A stretch of DNA of 64,000 bases, from positions 129,194,903-129,258,902 of the forward strand of contig NC_068357.1 in the NCBI RefSeq assembly GCF_020536995.1, given 5' to 3'. Below the pieces are notes generated by a model. It was not told the origin of the DNA, did no database searches, and saw nothing but the letters and a program-made list of their open reading frames with translations. Origin of the DNA: Dreissena polymorpha (Eukaryota > Mollusca > Bivalvia > Myida > Dreissenidae). The position numbers and the translations under genes were made by a program. Below, in pieces: positions 22,790 through 33,916 of this stretch; position 1 is the stretch's first letter; each line of letters begins with the position of its first letter.

Positions 22790-23660
22790 AGTTCAATGCT
22801 CACTCAGTATACAAAGTCTAATGAACCTTTCACACAGGCCAATAAACTGTTAACAAAGCCTTATACACTGTGTACAAAGCCCAATTCACAGGGTACATAG
22901 CTGAAAGCAAAGTTTGATTAGCCCTGTGCACATGGCTAAATGTATAGTGCAAAATACTCATTTTCCCATTTGTTTTCAAAACAAAGCCATTTTTCCTAAT
23001 GCCAAGGCCCCTGGCCCCAGATCAAAAATGGTAAAAACAAAAATGACAGTGCCCAAAGTCCAATGACAGTGCCCAAAGTCCAATGCACAGTGTACAAAGT
23101 CTAATGCACCTTGCACCAAGGGAAATTTCAGTGAACAAATCCCAACTCACTATGTAAAAAGCACAATATTCATTTGATTAAGCACTCATTTCAGTGTACA
23201 TGCACAGTTTAAAACGCCCAAAACACAGTGTAAAAAGCCCAATAAACAGTAAACAAAGCCCAATATGCAGTGTTAAAAACCCAAACCAATGTCTGATAAG
23301 CCCTGTGCACAGTGTTAAAGAAGAATGCATTGTGCACAAATACCAATGCAAAGTGGGGCCTAAATTTGCCTTTTCCTTATCACAAAAAGTATATATTTTT
23401 CTCAAATGACTGCCTTATATTCCAAATTAAAGGTTCCCAAATATTTTTTAATTGAAATGTTCAGCTCATCTCTTTTTTCAGCTTTAGAAAAAACTTGACA
23501 GTTGCGTGCACAAACTCTAATGCAACTTGAACAAATGGCAATGAATAGTGATGAAGCCAACTACTCAGCAAACAAAGCTATATATACAGTGGTCAAAAGC
23601 TGATGCACAATGTTCAAAGCCCAAAACACTGTGTTCATATCCCAATGAACACTGAACAAA
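22790..23660 (+). repeat. Degenerate ~21 bp tandem array (main part)
   Basis: Dozens of imperfect copies of CACAGTGTACAAAGCCCAATG fill this intron stretch, with the spacing drifting. Two short blocks (GACAGTGCCCAAAGTCCAAT near 23,045-23,085) are recently duplicated. The open frames here reflect the period being a multiple of three, not a gene. Confidence 0.7.
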
Positions 23661-23774
23661 GCCCATTATGCATTTTATAGAATCTGAACCAGATAAAAAA
23701 TCTTGTAAGCACTTTTGGGCCACAAGCTGCCAAATTTATGACTCAGTCTTCAGGAAATATGGTCATGTTTATTT

Positions 23775-24690
23775 TAAGCTCACCTGAGCATGATGAAAAA
23801 CATGGCTGCCAGTGGGCGGGGCATTTTTCATTGGGCTCTATATGGCTAAAGTAAAACCTTGATAACACTCTACAGGCCACATTTATTGTCCGATCATCAT
23901 GAAACATGGTCAGAAGACTTGTTCCAATGATATCATGGACGAGTTTGAAAATGGTTCTAGTTGGATGAAAAACATGGCCCCCATGGGGGTGGGGTATTTT
24001 TTCCTTATATGGCTATAGAAAAACCTTGTTAACACTCTGTATAGTCACATTTATATTCCCATGTTCATGAAACTTAGTGAGAATTTTTTTATAATGATAT
24101 CTTGGATGAGTTCGAAAATGGTTCTGGTATCTTGATAAACATGGCAGCCAAGCCAGGGTATATAGCATTTCTCCTTAAATGGCTTTAGTTAAACCTTTAA
24201 ACAACCTAGAGGTCACATTTATTGTACGATCTTCATGAAACTTTGTCAGAAAATTTATCCAATTGACATATTGGACGAGTTCAAATATTGTTACCGTTGG
24301 TTAAAAAACATGACCACTAAGGGGTGGGTCATTTTTCCTTATATGGCTCTATATTGATGAAGTAAAACATTGTAAATACTTTAAAGACCACATTTATTGT
24401 CAAATCTTCATGAAACTTGGTCAGAAAATTTGTCCCAATGATATCTTGGACGAGTTCAAAAAATTGTTCTGGTTGGTTGTAAACCATTGCCACGAGGGTG
24501 CGGGGCATGTTTCCTTATATGGCTATAGTTAAAACTTCTTAACACATTTAGTCGCTTTTATTTACAATCTTCTTGCAAATTGGTCAGAATATTTGTTTTA
24601 ATGATATCTTGAAAAAACTAGATCACCTGGTTTTCAAAAATGTGTGTCTATGAACTCTGGTGAGTGTTAAAGGGCCATCAGACCAGCTTG
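23775..24690 (+). repeat. Pearl-like array, five ~170 bp core units
   Basis: The units share CTTCATGAAACTTGGTCAGAA, AATGATATCTTGGACGAGTT, AAACATGGC and CCTTATATGGCTATAGT. The block opens with AGCTCACCTGAGC. A related fragment in inverse orientation lies at 44,960-45,150. Confidence 0.8.
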
Positions 24691-24764
24691 TCTTGTGTTT
24701 AAAACGTTATTATTAAACAGGATTTAAGATTATAGTTTCCAATTATTGATTTTCTTTATTTTAG

Positions 24765-25255
24765 GAAGTGACTTTACAGATGCGGAGACGTCTCCAGTGA
24801 CATTAGTTAGTGATGTGAAATTTCCAAGGTTGTTAACAACCCGCACCCCAAAGGGGCATTTTTATTTACTGTATACACATTAAATAGTGTGTGCATACAT
24901 TTTGAAGAAACTCATTTACGTCGAATGCCATACTTTCATGTACTATTATCTTTATACAGTTACTACATTAAATGAAATTACTTTTGAGTGTTATTTTTAC
25001 AAAGTTTTATATTAAGATATATCATTGTCGAATTATCATCCGAGCATTTGATGTTTTTATGTTTAAAATCTTCATGATCAAAAGTGCATTTTTGCACACG
25101 GTATGGCCAAAATGCAAACAATCGTATTTAGTGTAAGCTATTAAATTTACTGCATGTCGAATTTATAAGCACATGTCTGGTTTTATTCGAAACGACGATA
25201 CGTTGTATTTAAAAATGTGAATATTTGTTGAATAAAGGTCTGTCAAACCATTAAT
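24765..25255 (+). other. MGST3: Probable 3'UTR exon of the MGST3-like gene
   Basis: An acceptor (TTCTTTATTTTAG|) at 24,764 fits the donor at 20,993/20,994 just beyond the stop codon. The exon would contain a GGTTGTTAACAACC dyad and CCCCAAAGGGG, and end shortly after an AATAAA at 25,231-25,236. An alternative, unspliced end is offered by AATAAA at 21,262. Splicing here is inferred from signals only. Confidence 0.5.
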
Positions 25256-25259
25256 TCCT

Positions 25260-25982
25260 ACCTTTCTGAGGGGATAAACGCCAATCAAGTCTTAGATTTC
25301 TATGTTTTTGTTTAATAGAACGTTGTTACAGGCATTGTCCGTAAAACTGTAGAAATAGCAGGATTTTTTAACGCAGCAACCATTATTCAGAGCGCGTTTA
25401 ATTACCAAAACTTATACTGGACAAAATACTGTGGTTATGATGATTTCCCGCTGATTAACAACCCTAGGTATAAGATCTACATCTACAGTCCCATTAAACT
25501 TACACGCGCCTTAGACTGAGGGCGTTTCGTTTACAAAGGGATAATTACATAACGGGCATATGTCTCCAATGTAACATTCCAAAACACGTTCGAGCATCTA
25601 TTATTTTTTATGTCCGGAACACGGCGCACAGCATTAAGATCTAAATGTGTGTTAGTCGGGGAGGTGGATTACAGCGGCTAACAAAAAACATTAAATTTAA
25701 ACCGCAACTTGTTCATGCCGCCGAACGGGTTCGCCTTGCATGTGCGGCTCCATGTGTTGAAATTCGTGCGTGACACGGGATACCTCGATGAAATAAAACC
25801 CCGGTTACTATGAGGGCGTGCGCGGTGCCTTAAGAAGTAATAGCGATATACGCGTTAGATGCGTAATCAACATCGCTACTAAAATCGTATACAGATACAA
25901 GAACACCTTTCACTCCAGCGTGTAACTAAATATTGCATATATTCTTCAAAACGTTTTGTTCTTTCGATTGCGCACAAGTACA
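25260..25982. other. GC-richer stretch before the inverted-arm element, unassigned
   Basis: This block has a higher CpG content than its surroundings (e.g. 25,700-25,870). No conserved frame was found. It may be the 5' part of the neighbouring repeat family, but nothing in the window proves that. Confidence 0.3.
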
Positions 25983-26706
25983 CACCGTATTACGCGTCAC
26001 GTCGATGGCAGAATGTTCCGTCGATGACAGATAGCTTTACTCGACCGCGTAAACAGGTAGGTTACAAATTCGTTCGATATAATTATATAAAGCAAGTAAG
26101 GCCAAAATCGTTGCTACGAACATATTGTCCATTGACTGAGGACGCCACAAGGTAATGTTGGACTCGTAGTTCAAGTTTTTGAAGAAATGTGAACGAGTTA
26201 AAAGTGACAGTTTCCGAAAAATCATTGAACATGACTGCATTTTCTTCAAAATATCTGAAGTTTGAAATAAATGACTTGATTTCGTGTTATATGCTTACGC
26301 ATTTATCCCTTAAGGATACGTAAGCCAAATATCCGCCCTTTGAGTTGTTTAATGAACATTTTACAGGCGTCCAAATTGACCCCGTCGAAAAAAAATTGGT
26401 GCCGTAGTTGGCAGATATGTATTTTAAATGATGCCGCTGATGGCAGAAACGCTGTAGAAAATGCTAACGTAGATGACAGATTGTCAAAATAACTATTTTA
26501 TTTATTTCTCTCTTCTTTTTGTTCTTTTATACACAATTGAGAAGCGAAACTGTCCTTTGTAATATATTCTTAAGAAAAGAAGGTTATGTGTGCAGTAAGT
26601 GTATGAATATTATGTTCAATAAAATTGATTATGATACCTATATAATATATATAATGATGCTATAATATAATATAATGAGGGTGTTTTTTTGTAGAAAACC
26701 GTCACC

Positions 26707-26853
26707 ATGAAGAGGTTCAGGTGTTATTACTGTGACTCTGAGTTTGATGTCCACAAAGACACTGTACACAACCTCATAGAACACCACGAATCTTTAACCA
26801 TTAAGTACAGGGAGCTGGAACTGAATGAGAAAACATGTCGTCAAGGCTACTGA
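26707..26853 (+). pseudogene. C2H2 zinc-finger N-terminal exon (left-arm copy)
   Basis: After an acceptor-like TTTTTTTGTAG the frame starts MKRFRCYYCDSEFDVHK and contains C-x2-C and a downstream His pair (EHH), a C2H2-type finger, then KYRELELNEKTCRQGY. It is closed by TGA where the inverted copy has AGA (Arg) within GYRTKDY, so this copy carries a nonsense change. Further open blocks near 27,050-27,150 (SLTLQKEIARSRNERKD) may be a following exon. Function unknown; the finger suggests DNA binding for an element-encoded protein. Confidence 0.6.
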
Positions 26854-28344
26854 ACAAAGGATTATGATATTTATCCGGCAGAATGTTCCGTCTTAATATG
26901 TTCTAAGATATTTAACAATGACAATGAATAAGTACATGTATATTTAATGATAGTTGGAATCATATTTAGGGCTATTAAAATATAAACTATGTATCGCTAT
27001 AATGTAACTGTCCATACCTGTTATATAGAAAAGCTTATTTAAATTTTTCAGAGACCACGTCTTTGACACTACAGAAAGAAATCGCAAGAAGCAGAAACGA
27101 AAGAAAGGACAGATATCGGCTCCAGATCAACTTGCGCATGGACAAAGGGGCGTGAGACAATTTCATGCATGCGATGAATCCAAGATTTTAGCCCATATCC
27201 GCAAAGGTCTTAAAGATATTCAACAACACATCACAATTCATCTGTTAAACTTTATTTAGAACTGTAACAGTAAAAACATGTAAACAAAAACATAACATCT
27301 GAAATCTCCCTGCTACAACTGTGTTACATTATTTTCAAAACAAACGTCGACTATGGACAGTTTAACATTATTGTTACATCTCATACACTATCGGGTTCGT
27401 CATTTTTCCTATATAACGTATACTGCGACTTTAAAATTCTGAGATATAAAATAACGTGTATGTTGTTATAGACATCGTTGTTTGTGTTAGAATGGCATGT
27501 CTGTGAAAACGTATAATGTTAGAGAGGTTTAGATTGTACATCTAAATTGTTACTTCAACGAATTATTTTACTATACGTTGCATTGAGCGTCTCGTCTTTA
27601 GTCATCTGGAAACCCACCGATATAGATAAATTGAGATTTTTTTAATTTTTATCAGCGTGTTTTCGAGTCCAAAACTTTTAGTTTTACCTCTATCGCTGGC
27701 TTTCCAGACGACTTAACAAGAAACGCCCGATGCAAAAAATAACCTAATCATACGTATAAGTTACAAGTAAAACATACAAAACAAAACCTCTAGATGACTT
27801 ACCATCTCCATCAAAATACGTTTGACTTGTATTTATATTTTTAAACGTACTTGTTCAATAAAAGCAATATTAGATAATTATCATGTTAGAAATACAATTG
27901 TTATCATTAAATTTTAAATCAGATTATGTGTTTTGTTTTGTTTTCACTTAAAAATTGTAATGGTTATAATGCACGGACCTACAGGACTTACTGGTATACT
28001 AATATGACTTGACGGAGTTTAAAACAGTGTGACTAGCTTCAAAAGAACATTAACAATGAAAAACAATTAAACATTTGATAATAAACAAAAAGATTTCTGA
28101 AAACTCAAAAAATCGTATAAAGATTGTTCTGAAAATCTTAAAAGAGGTAAACATTATTATGTCGACGAACATGGCCATTTGAATTAATTGCGTATATACG
28201 AAATCATGATTCAACACAGACACTTGTTATGATAAATAAGGCACTAGTAAACATTTAAAGTTCATACCGCATCATTATAATAAATATCAAATACAGTGTA
28301 TGCCACTGTGATGTATGGTCACATATATTTTTAACATATGGTCA

Positions 28345-28507
28345 TAATCCTTTGTTCTGTAGCCGTGACGACCCATGTTCTCATTCAGTTCCAGCTCCCT
28401 GTACTTAATGGTTAAGATTCGTGGTGTTCTATGAGGTGGTGTACAGTGTCTTTGTGGACATCAAACTCAAGAGTCACAGTAATAACACCTGAACCTCTTG
28501 ATGGTGA
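28345..28507 (-). pseudogene. C2H2 zinc-finger exon (right-arm copy), decayed
   Basis: Inverse homologue of 26,707-26,853. The start codon is ATC, and there are one-base length changes (CTCTTGAG, GAATCTTAACC) that break the frame. It keeps GGCTACAGAACAAAGG (GYRTK), which shows the ancestral codon lost in the left copy. Confidence 0.65.
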
Positions 28508-28716
28508 CGGTTTTCTACAAAAAAACACCCTCATTATATTATATTATAGCCTCGTCATATATATTATATAGGTATCACAATCAAGTTTATTGAACAGAAT
28601 ATTCATACACCTTCAGCATACATAACCTTCTTTTCTTGAGAATATATTACAAAGGACAGTTTCGCTTCTCAATTGTGAATAAAAGTACAAAACGAAGAGA
28701 AAAATAAACGAAATAG

Positions 28717-28860
28717 TTATTTTGACAATCTGTCATCTAAGTTAGCATTTTCTACAGCGTTTCTGCCATCAGCGGCATCATTTAAAATACATATCTGCCA
28801 ACTACGGCACCAATTTTTTTTCGACGGGGTCAGTTTGGACGCCTGTAACATGTTCATTAA
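28717..28860 (-). pseudogene. Short conserved frame ending in DDRLSK-stop, function unknown
   Basis: The minus-strand frame ASKLTPSKKNWCRSWQICIL, continuing through NDAADGRNAVENANLDDRLSK, is preserved in the opposite arm (26,369-26,491 +) with at most a Leu/Val difference that I can see, and ends at the same stop. Retention in both arms suggests it was coding, perhaps a terminal exon. I do not recognise it. Confidence 0.35.
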
Positions 28861-29279
28861 ACAACTCAAAGGGCGGATATTTGGCTTACGTATCCCTAAC
28901 AGATAAATGCGTATGTGTATAACACGAAATCGTGTCATTTATTTCAAATTTGAGATATTTTAACAAAAATCAGTCATTTTTCATGATTTTTCGGAAACTG
29001 TCACTTTTATCTCGTTCACTTTTCTTTAAAAACTTGAACTACGAGTCCAAAATTACCTGATGGCGTCCTCAGTCAATGGACAATATGTTCGTAGCAACGA
29101 TTTTGGCCTTACTTGCTTTATATAATTATATTGAACGAATTTGTAACCTACCTGTTGTACGCGGTCGAGTAAAGCTATCTGTCATCGACGGAACATTCTG
29201 CCATCGACGTGACGCGTAATACGGTGTGAAGTAACTAAAGATGAGTCTTTATGTGAATAAATGACCCGAACTGACATAA

Positions 29280-29497
29280 CTTGCCTTCAATTAATGTAAT
29301 ACTGACTACGCTTCGTAGGCACATAACATACAGCAACATGCATCCAAACAACAGTGTTTATACTAGAAAATCTAACTTAATACCAGCTAAATCATGTTCA
29401 CCAAGTACAATACTAATACGGAGCAGGGTTTTGATGACCGGTTGCCTTAGGTGTATGCCGACTTCCTGCTCCAATTAAAAAACGACCACAACAGTAA
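29280..29497 (+). repeat. Tandem unit 1 of the Ulp1/PHD-family tail (split by an insertion)
   Basis: Order of blocks: TAATACTGACTACGCT, AACATACAGCAAC, AAATCATGTTCACCA, then GGAGCAGG...GACCGGTTGCC...CCTGCTCC and CGACCACAACAGTA. The unit is interrupted at 29,498 and resumes at 32,460. Confidence 0.7.
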
Positions 29498-29546
29498 CAA
29501 GGTGCCTGCACCACGTGACTTTTTCGGCTATGTGTGGGACAATCGG

Positions 29547-30519
29547 ATGTCAACAAACCATCGCTTCAGGTAACGTTTTTGATAATTTCTTCATTAATTC
29601 AAAAACATTTAAAAAAAACAAAGACGAGAGCCCGGTCAATGTCAAAATACACAACTGTGTTAAGTTTGCGCAAAATTAATTTAGTATTTTTTTCCAGAAA
29701 GTGCAACCGCGCGTTTGAAAAGACACGAATTGAAATGCTATGTGTGGTATATTTTTTATTCAATCAACAAAAACGTTAATTATAATATTGTTATATATGC
29801 TACATATATTGTATGTTTGCGCATATACATCTGATTCGGAGTCTGTGTATAAAAATGCAATAATGCTATGTGTGGGGCACACTTTTGAAATGCTATGTGT
29901 GGTATGCAAGAATTTTCCCGTCAGTTCTGCATTTAATCTGAACACAGTTTTGTAAGAATCTAAAACATATACTTCAGTCTATACTGAAAATATATCAAAT
30001 TAACCAAATGTTACATGATTGAATACTGAAGTAATTGTGTAATGTTTAAACAATTTATGTTTAATTGAACATACATTTTAAATAAAATACACTGCGTAAT
30101 TGTTTTCCAACCAATGGTCTTTTTTAACAAACACGTTATGTTGAACTATAATATTTTCCTTTTTTTTGACTTATTGTCTTTAAATAAATATCATGATTGA
30201 TATTTCTGCCTGATTATTAAATTCGGTCCTTTTTGTAAATGAATGACAAAGAAAGTAAAAGCACTTGCTTTAAAATGGGTTTTACTTCTGTTGTTTTTCA
30301 GACTTGACAAGGATAAGTCGAAGGATTTGTTACACTTTAAGGCGCGAAGCTGTGTTAGAATTAGATGAACACCATCAAACCACACGGAAGGTGTTATGCG
30401 GCAAGATAATTATCAAACCCACAGTGACAGAGACGGACCCAGCTTCATTCTGTGATATTTACGGAAGGCTATTTCAACTAACTATGCAAACATACCTTTT
30501 AATATGTATTTTGGCATAA
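29547..30519 (+). pseudogene. Candidate + strand gene of the 3 kb element
   Basis: Exon 1 (ATG at 29,548; MSTNHRF) ends at CAG|GTAACG. Exon 2 after TTTTTTCCAG| gives KCNRAFEKTRIEM, finger-like but incomplete. A terminal exon from 30,301 (after TGTTTTTCAG|) encodes TRISRRICYTLRREAVLELD and runs to a stop at 30,519, with AATAAA near 30,579. The joins are guesses from splice signals and I recognise no domain beyond the finger-like start. Confidence 0.3.
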
Positions 30520-31693
30520 TCAAAACAAAGTGTATGTATTGATTTTTGTATATTTATGTCTATTGTATCTATGTTATTAATAAAATTGTTTTGATGAATA
30601 TAAAATCTGAGTATATATGTTAATAAAACAATTGTTTCATAACAAATAACAATATTAATCCAATGATGATTGTTTGTGGTCTATTAAGTTCATTTAGTAT
30701 CCAATATCATCTTCATATGAATATCTTAAGTATATCAAAATAAACACTTCATTAATAATAACATTGCTTTATAACCAGCATGCACATGTTACAATAGAAA
30801 TTAAAGCACCAAGTACATAAAGAAGTACATCAGTATTCGCAAAGTAACAAATCTTGCTATACAAACATATAAATGATCTAATTAACACGTAACAAATGAT
30901 CATCGCAAAAAAGTCTTGGCTTTGGGGTTTTTATACCAACAAACATATTTAATTGTATTAATACTTCATGAACTCAATTTCAAATGAAATCTAAATAACT
31001 GAAAATAGTGTAAGATGTTTAATGAAAATACTCATTCGACCCGGTCATGAAAGGGGCTGCAAGATCTTGTTACCACCGCACCAAGTAATAAACAATACAT
31101 GTTGTTCAATTTGTTGAATTGTCAAATGTGTATTTAATGTTTACTTTGATTGTTTTCTTTCACTTCAATACTTGCACCATCTGGTAACAAAACAAACAGT
31201 CTTTTAAACTTTTGAATATTAACTATGACAACTTTTCATTGATCATATTATCAGTACGTCTCTTGAAGGTGCTTCCAAAGATACTTTAATCTCCCTGAAA
31301 AGAACAAAATACACATGAAATAAACTGTAAAATTAAAAAAAAAATGTCATGCGTGATATATAAGATAGCTCAATAGGATTAAGATACGAATACATGATTA
31401 TACAGAAAAATAAGTTATTGATCCTTTTGTCTATGTGTTTAAATAATGCTGTTTTATCTCTTTATGCTTATTTAATAACTCTCGTTACGGTCTAATATGT
31501 TTACACATTCCTGATAAAAAGCACACAACCATAAGTTCGATAACACTTTTTGTAATTTTGTTACAATTATATTCACATGACACCTTGCACAAACAATCCT
31601 TACGATTTTGTGTATTAAACAAGTGCCTTAGTTGGAAGTTACAATTCAATGAAAATTTAACATTTTGTTACAAACAATTTTATTTAAACTCAC

Positions 31694-31811
31694 AAGAAAA
31701 GGTTTGCCGCAACATAAATATTTTCCTTCCCGTGCGTGGGTGGCTTTGTGTTTGGAGATTCCCGACTGTGTTTTGACATCTCTACCACACTGTTCCCAAA
31801 CAAATGGCATT
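31694..31811 (-). pseudogene. C2H2 zinc-finger exon of the 3 kb element (minus strand)
   Basis: Between an acceptor (TTACTTCTAG|) and a donor (CTT|GTGAGT) the minus strand reads MPFVWEQCGRDVKTQSGISK followed by HKATHAREGKYLCCGKPF. This is a classic C2H2 layout except that the first Cys position is Trp (VWEQC), so this copy may not bind zinc properly. A possible terminal exon lies at about 31,254-31,302 (minus; EIKVSLEAPSRDVLII-stop). Confidence 0.5.
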
Positions 31812-32459
31812 CTAGAAGTAAAAAATATGAATATAAATTATCGACAATCATGATAATTTTGAGTAACATGAACGTCGTGATTATCATATTTTAAGCACGC
31901 TAAACAATACCAACAATGTTTTATTGACCCACTTTTGTTATTTAGACAGGCTTAAAATATTATTGATGTTTATGTCAATCTTTCGATTCTCTAGTTTAGT
32001 TTGTATACCACACATAGCATTTCAAAAACGTGTCCCACACATAGCATTATTGCATTTTTAAGCAAACACTCCGAATCAGATGTATATGCGCAAACATACG
32101 ATATATGTAGTTTCTCTATAAAGAATTACAATGTCCGCCCTATTTTTTTTAAACCTTCAACAATATTATAATGAAAGTTTTTGTTGATTGAATAACAAAT
32201 ATACCACACATAGCATTTCACTTTGAGTGTTTTCAAACACGCGGTTGCACTTTTTGGAAAAAATACGTAATTAATTTTGCGAAACTTAACTTAACACAGT
32301 TGTGTATTTTGACAATGACCGGGCTCTCGTCTTTGTTTTTTTTGAAAATGGTTTTGAATTAATGGAGAAATTATCAGAAACGTTACCTGAAGCGATGGTT
32401 TGTTGACAGCCGATTGTCCCACACATAGCCGAAAAAAGTCACGTGGTACTGGCACCTTG

Positions 32460-32830
32460 ATTAAAGCACCATCAAACAAAGATACATACACTCGCGCAAT
32501 ATAAAGATAAAACTGACTACGCTAAGAAAGCACCAAACATACAACAGCATAAAGCTTCCATACAACAAATATTACCTAAATCTCTCATAGTGCCAACAAA
32601 ATCATGTTCACCATGTACAATAAAAACACGGAGCATGTTCTCGGTGACCGGCTGTCAAGGATGCATGCAGTACGCCGACTAGCTGACTTCCTGCTCCAGT
32701 TATAAAACGACCACAACAGTATAGCACCATCAAACAAAAATAACCTATAATCACGCAATATGAATATAATACTGACTACGCTAAGTAGGCACCAAACATA
32801 CAACAGCATAGATCATCCAAACAACACATT
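32460..32830 (+). repeat. Tandem units 1 (rest), 2 and 3 (partial) of the tail array
   Basis: AGCACCATCAAACAAA resumes unit 1. A full unit follows (GACTACGCTAAG, CACCAAACATACAACAGCAT, CGGAGCATGTTC, GACCGGCTG, CTTCCTGCTCCAG, CGACCACAACAGTA), and a third starts at about 32,765 and is cut off near 32,830. Period about 250 bp. Confidence 0.7.
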
Positions 32831-33911
32831 GGCCTTTTTAATACAGTAATGCTTGTTGCATCATTACTCCTCAGTCCAGTCATTAAACAATCTGGCTCAG
32901 TTACATATTTCCTGTCTGTGAATGTATGTATGCTCTTTGTTAAGAAAATATTTCCGTCAAGTGAAAAATTTGGCAGAAAAAGAATTGTAAAAAAAACATT
33001 TTTCACATCATTTTGTCTCGCATTGCACACGACGGGAAAAATAAGTATCCCTCGCCAAAAGGAAGATGGAGATAGAAATGGTAGGCGGCATTCCCATTTT
33101 ACGTCCCTCCATTAAACACTTATCTGTCCGTCCGATTAATCTGGGTCCTTTCATAATTAAAACAAGAAATATCTTTAAAAAAGATATACGGCGTTGATAG
33201 TTCAACGAATGAGATCAAGGATAGCGAATGTCTTTTTCTGTGCAGCTCTTAGCTGCATCACACGCAGTACTGGATGTTACGCGGAGTTTTCGCGGCTTAT
33301 TTTCAATATTACATATTGCTGTTCATAAACCTATAGATACAAACCAGAAAACCAAAAGAAGAATGGAAGTGAATTAAAACATATGAGTCAAACCGCCACA
33401 CCCGAAGTATAGGCGCGTTTTTCGAACAAACCTGTTTTAGTGGTTTGTCGGGCATTGCTATTTGATTCGATTATTAACAGTATCGAGAATCATCGCGCTC
33501 ATGCTTAATACATAAGTCAATATGGTGGAATAATTATTGTTTAATTAATCAAAAATAGTATTTATCATTGTATTGTTGAAAACACATTTAGAATCTATTA
33601 TTGACATACCATAATTATATTGCTGAATATCTTCATTTAACATATTTCTGGTCTTAAGAACATTGCAGGTCACGTAGTTCATGGATAGCGTCTTTATTAT
33701 ATAACGATTATTTTACTGGCCGTGAACTCCGGTGATGACCTGTATATAAACTCTGACATTCACACACTAACCGCGAATTGACCCGATACCTGGCGGGTTG
33801 AAATGCAATACATTAAAGTGAGGCCTCGCTTCCACTGCTCTTTATACTTTTACATGTTAACATGTTGACAGGAATATGGAATTCAGTACTAAATATGAGA
33901 ATATAGCCTTT
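32831..33911. other. No gene supported
   Basis: It includes a short pearl-like fragment with ACAAGAAATATCTTTAAAAAAG near 33,162 and otherwise AT-rich sequence up to the LTR element. Confidence 0.4.
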
Positions 33912-33916
33912 AAGTA

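Larger units (their letters stand above)
25983..29227. mobile_element. Inverted pair of ~880 bp arms around a 1.5 kb spacer
   Basis: 25,983-26,860 and 28,345-29,227 are diverged inverse copies. Shared blocks include GATGGCAGAATGTTCCGTCG, CCAAAATCGTTGCTACGAAC, GATGCCGCTGATGGCAG and the C2H2 exon. Each arm reads outer promoter-like region, a short conserved frame ending DDRLSK-stop, then the zinc-finger exon facing the centre. The arrangement can come from two head-to-head insertions or one inverted duplication. Right of the arms, 29,280 onward continues into the same tail that follows the Ulp1/PHD frame at 6,658. Confidence 0.75.
29498..32459. mobile_element. ~3 kb element with 410-456 bp inverted ends and C2H2-type exons
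   Basis: Ends CAAGGTGCC / GGCACCTTG. Left arm 29,498-29,907 and right arm 32,004-32,459 are inverse copies. Each arm contains four copies of GCTATGTGTGG in fixed order (left near 29,528, 29,739, 29,866, 29,890), likely transposase sites, and a CACGTGAC box. Each arm also carries a first-exon-like ATGTCAACAAACC followed by TTCAG|GTAACG; the right arm has CTG for ATG. The flanks read AGTAA| and |ATTAA, possibly a worn TTAA duplication. It sits inside tandem unit 1. Internal exon candidates are listed separately. Confidence 0.7.

Noticed and set aside
32849-33115. 88-residue + strand frame before the LTR element
   Set aside because: No recognisable motif, and it overlaps another frame on the opposite strand.
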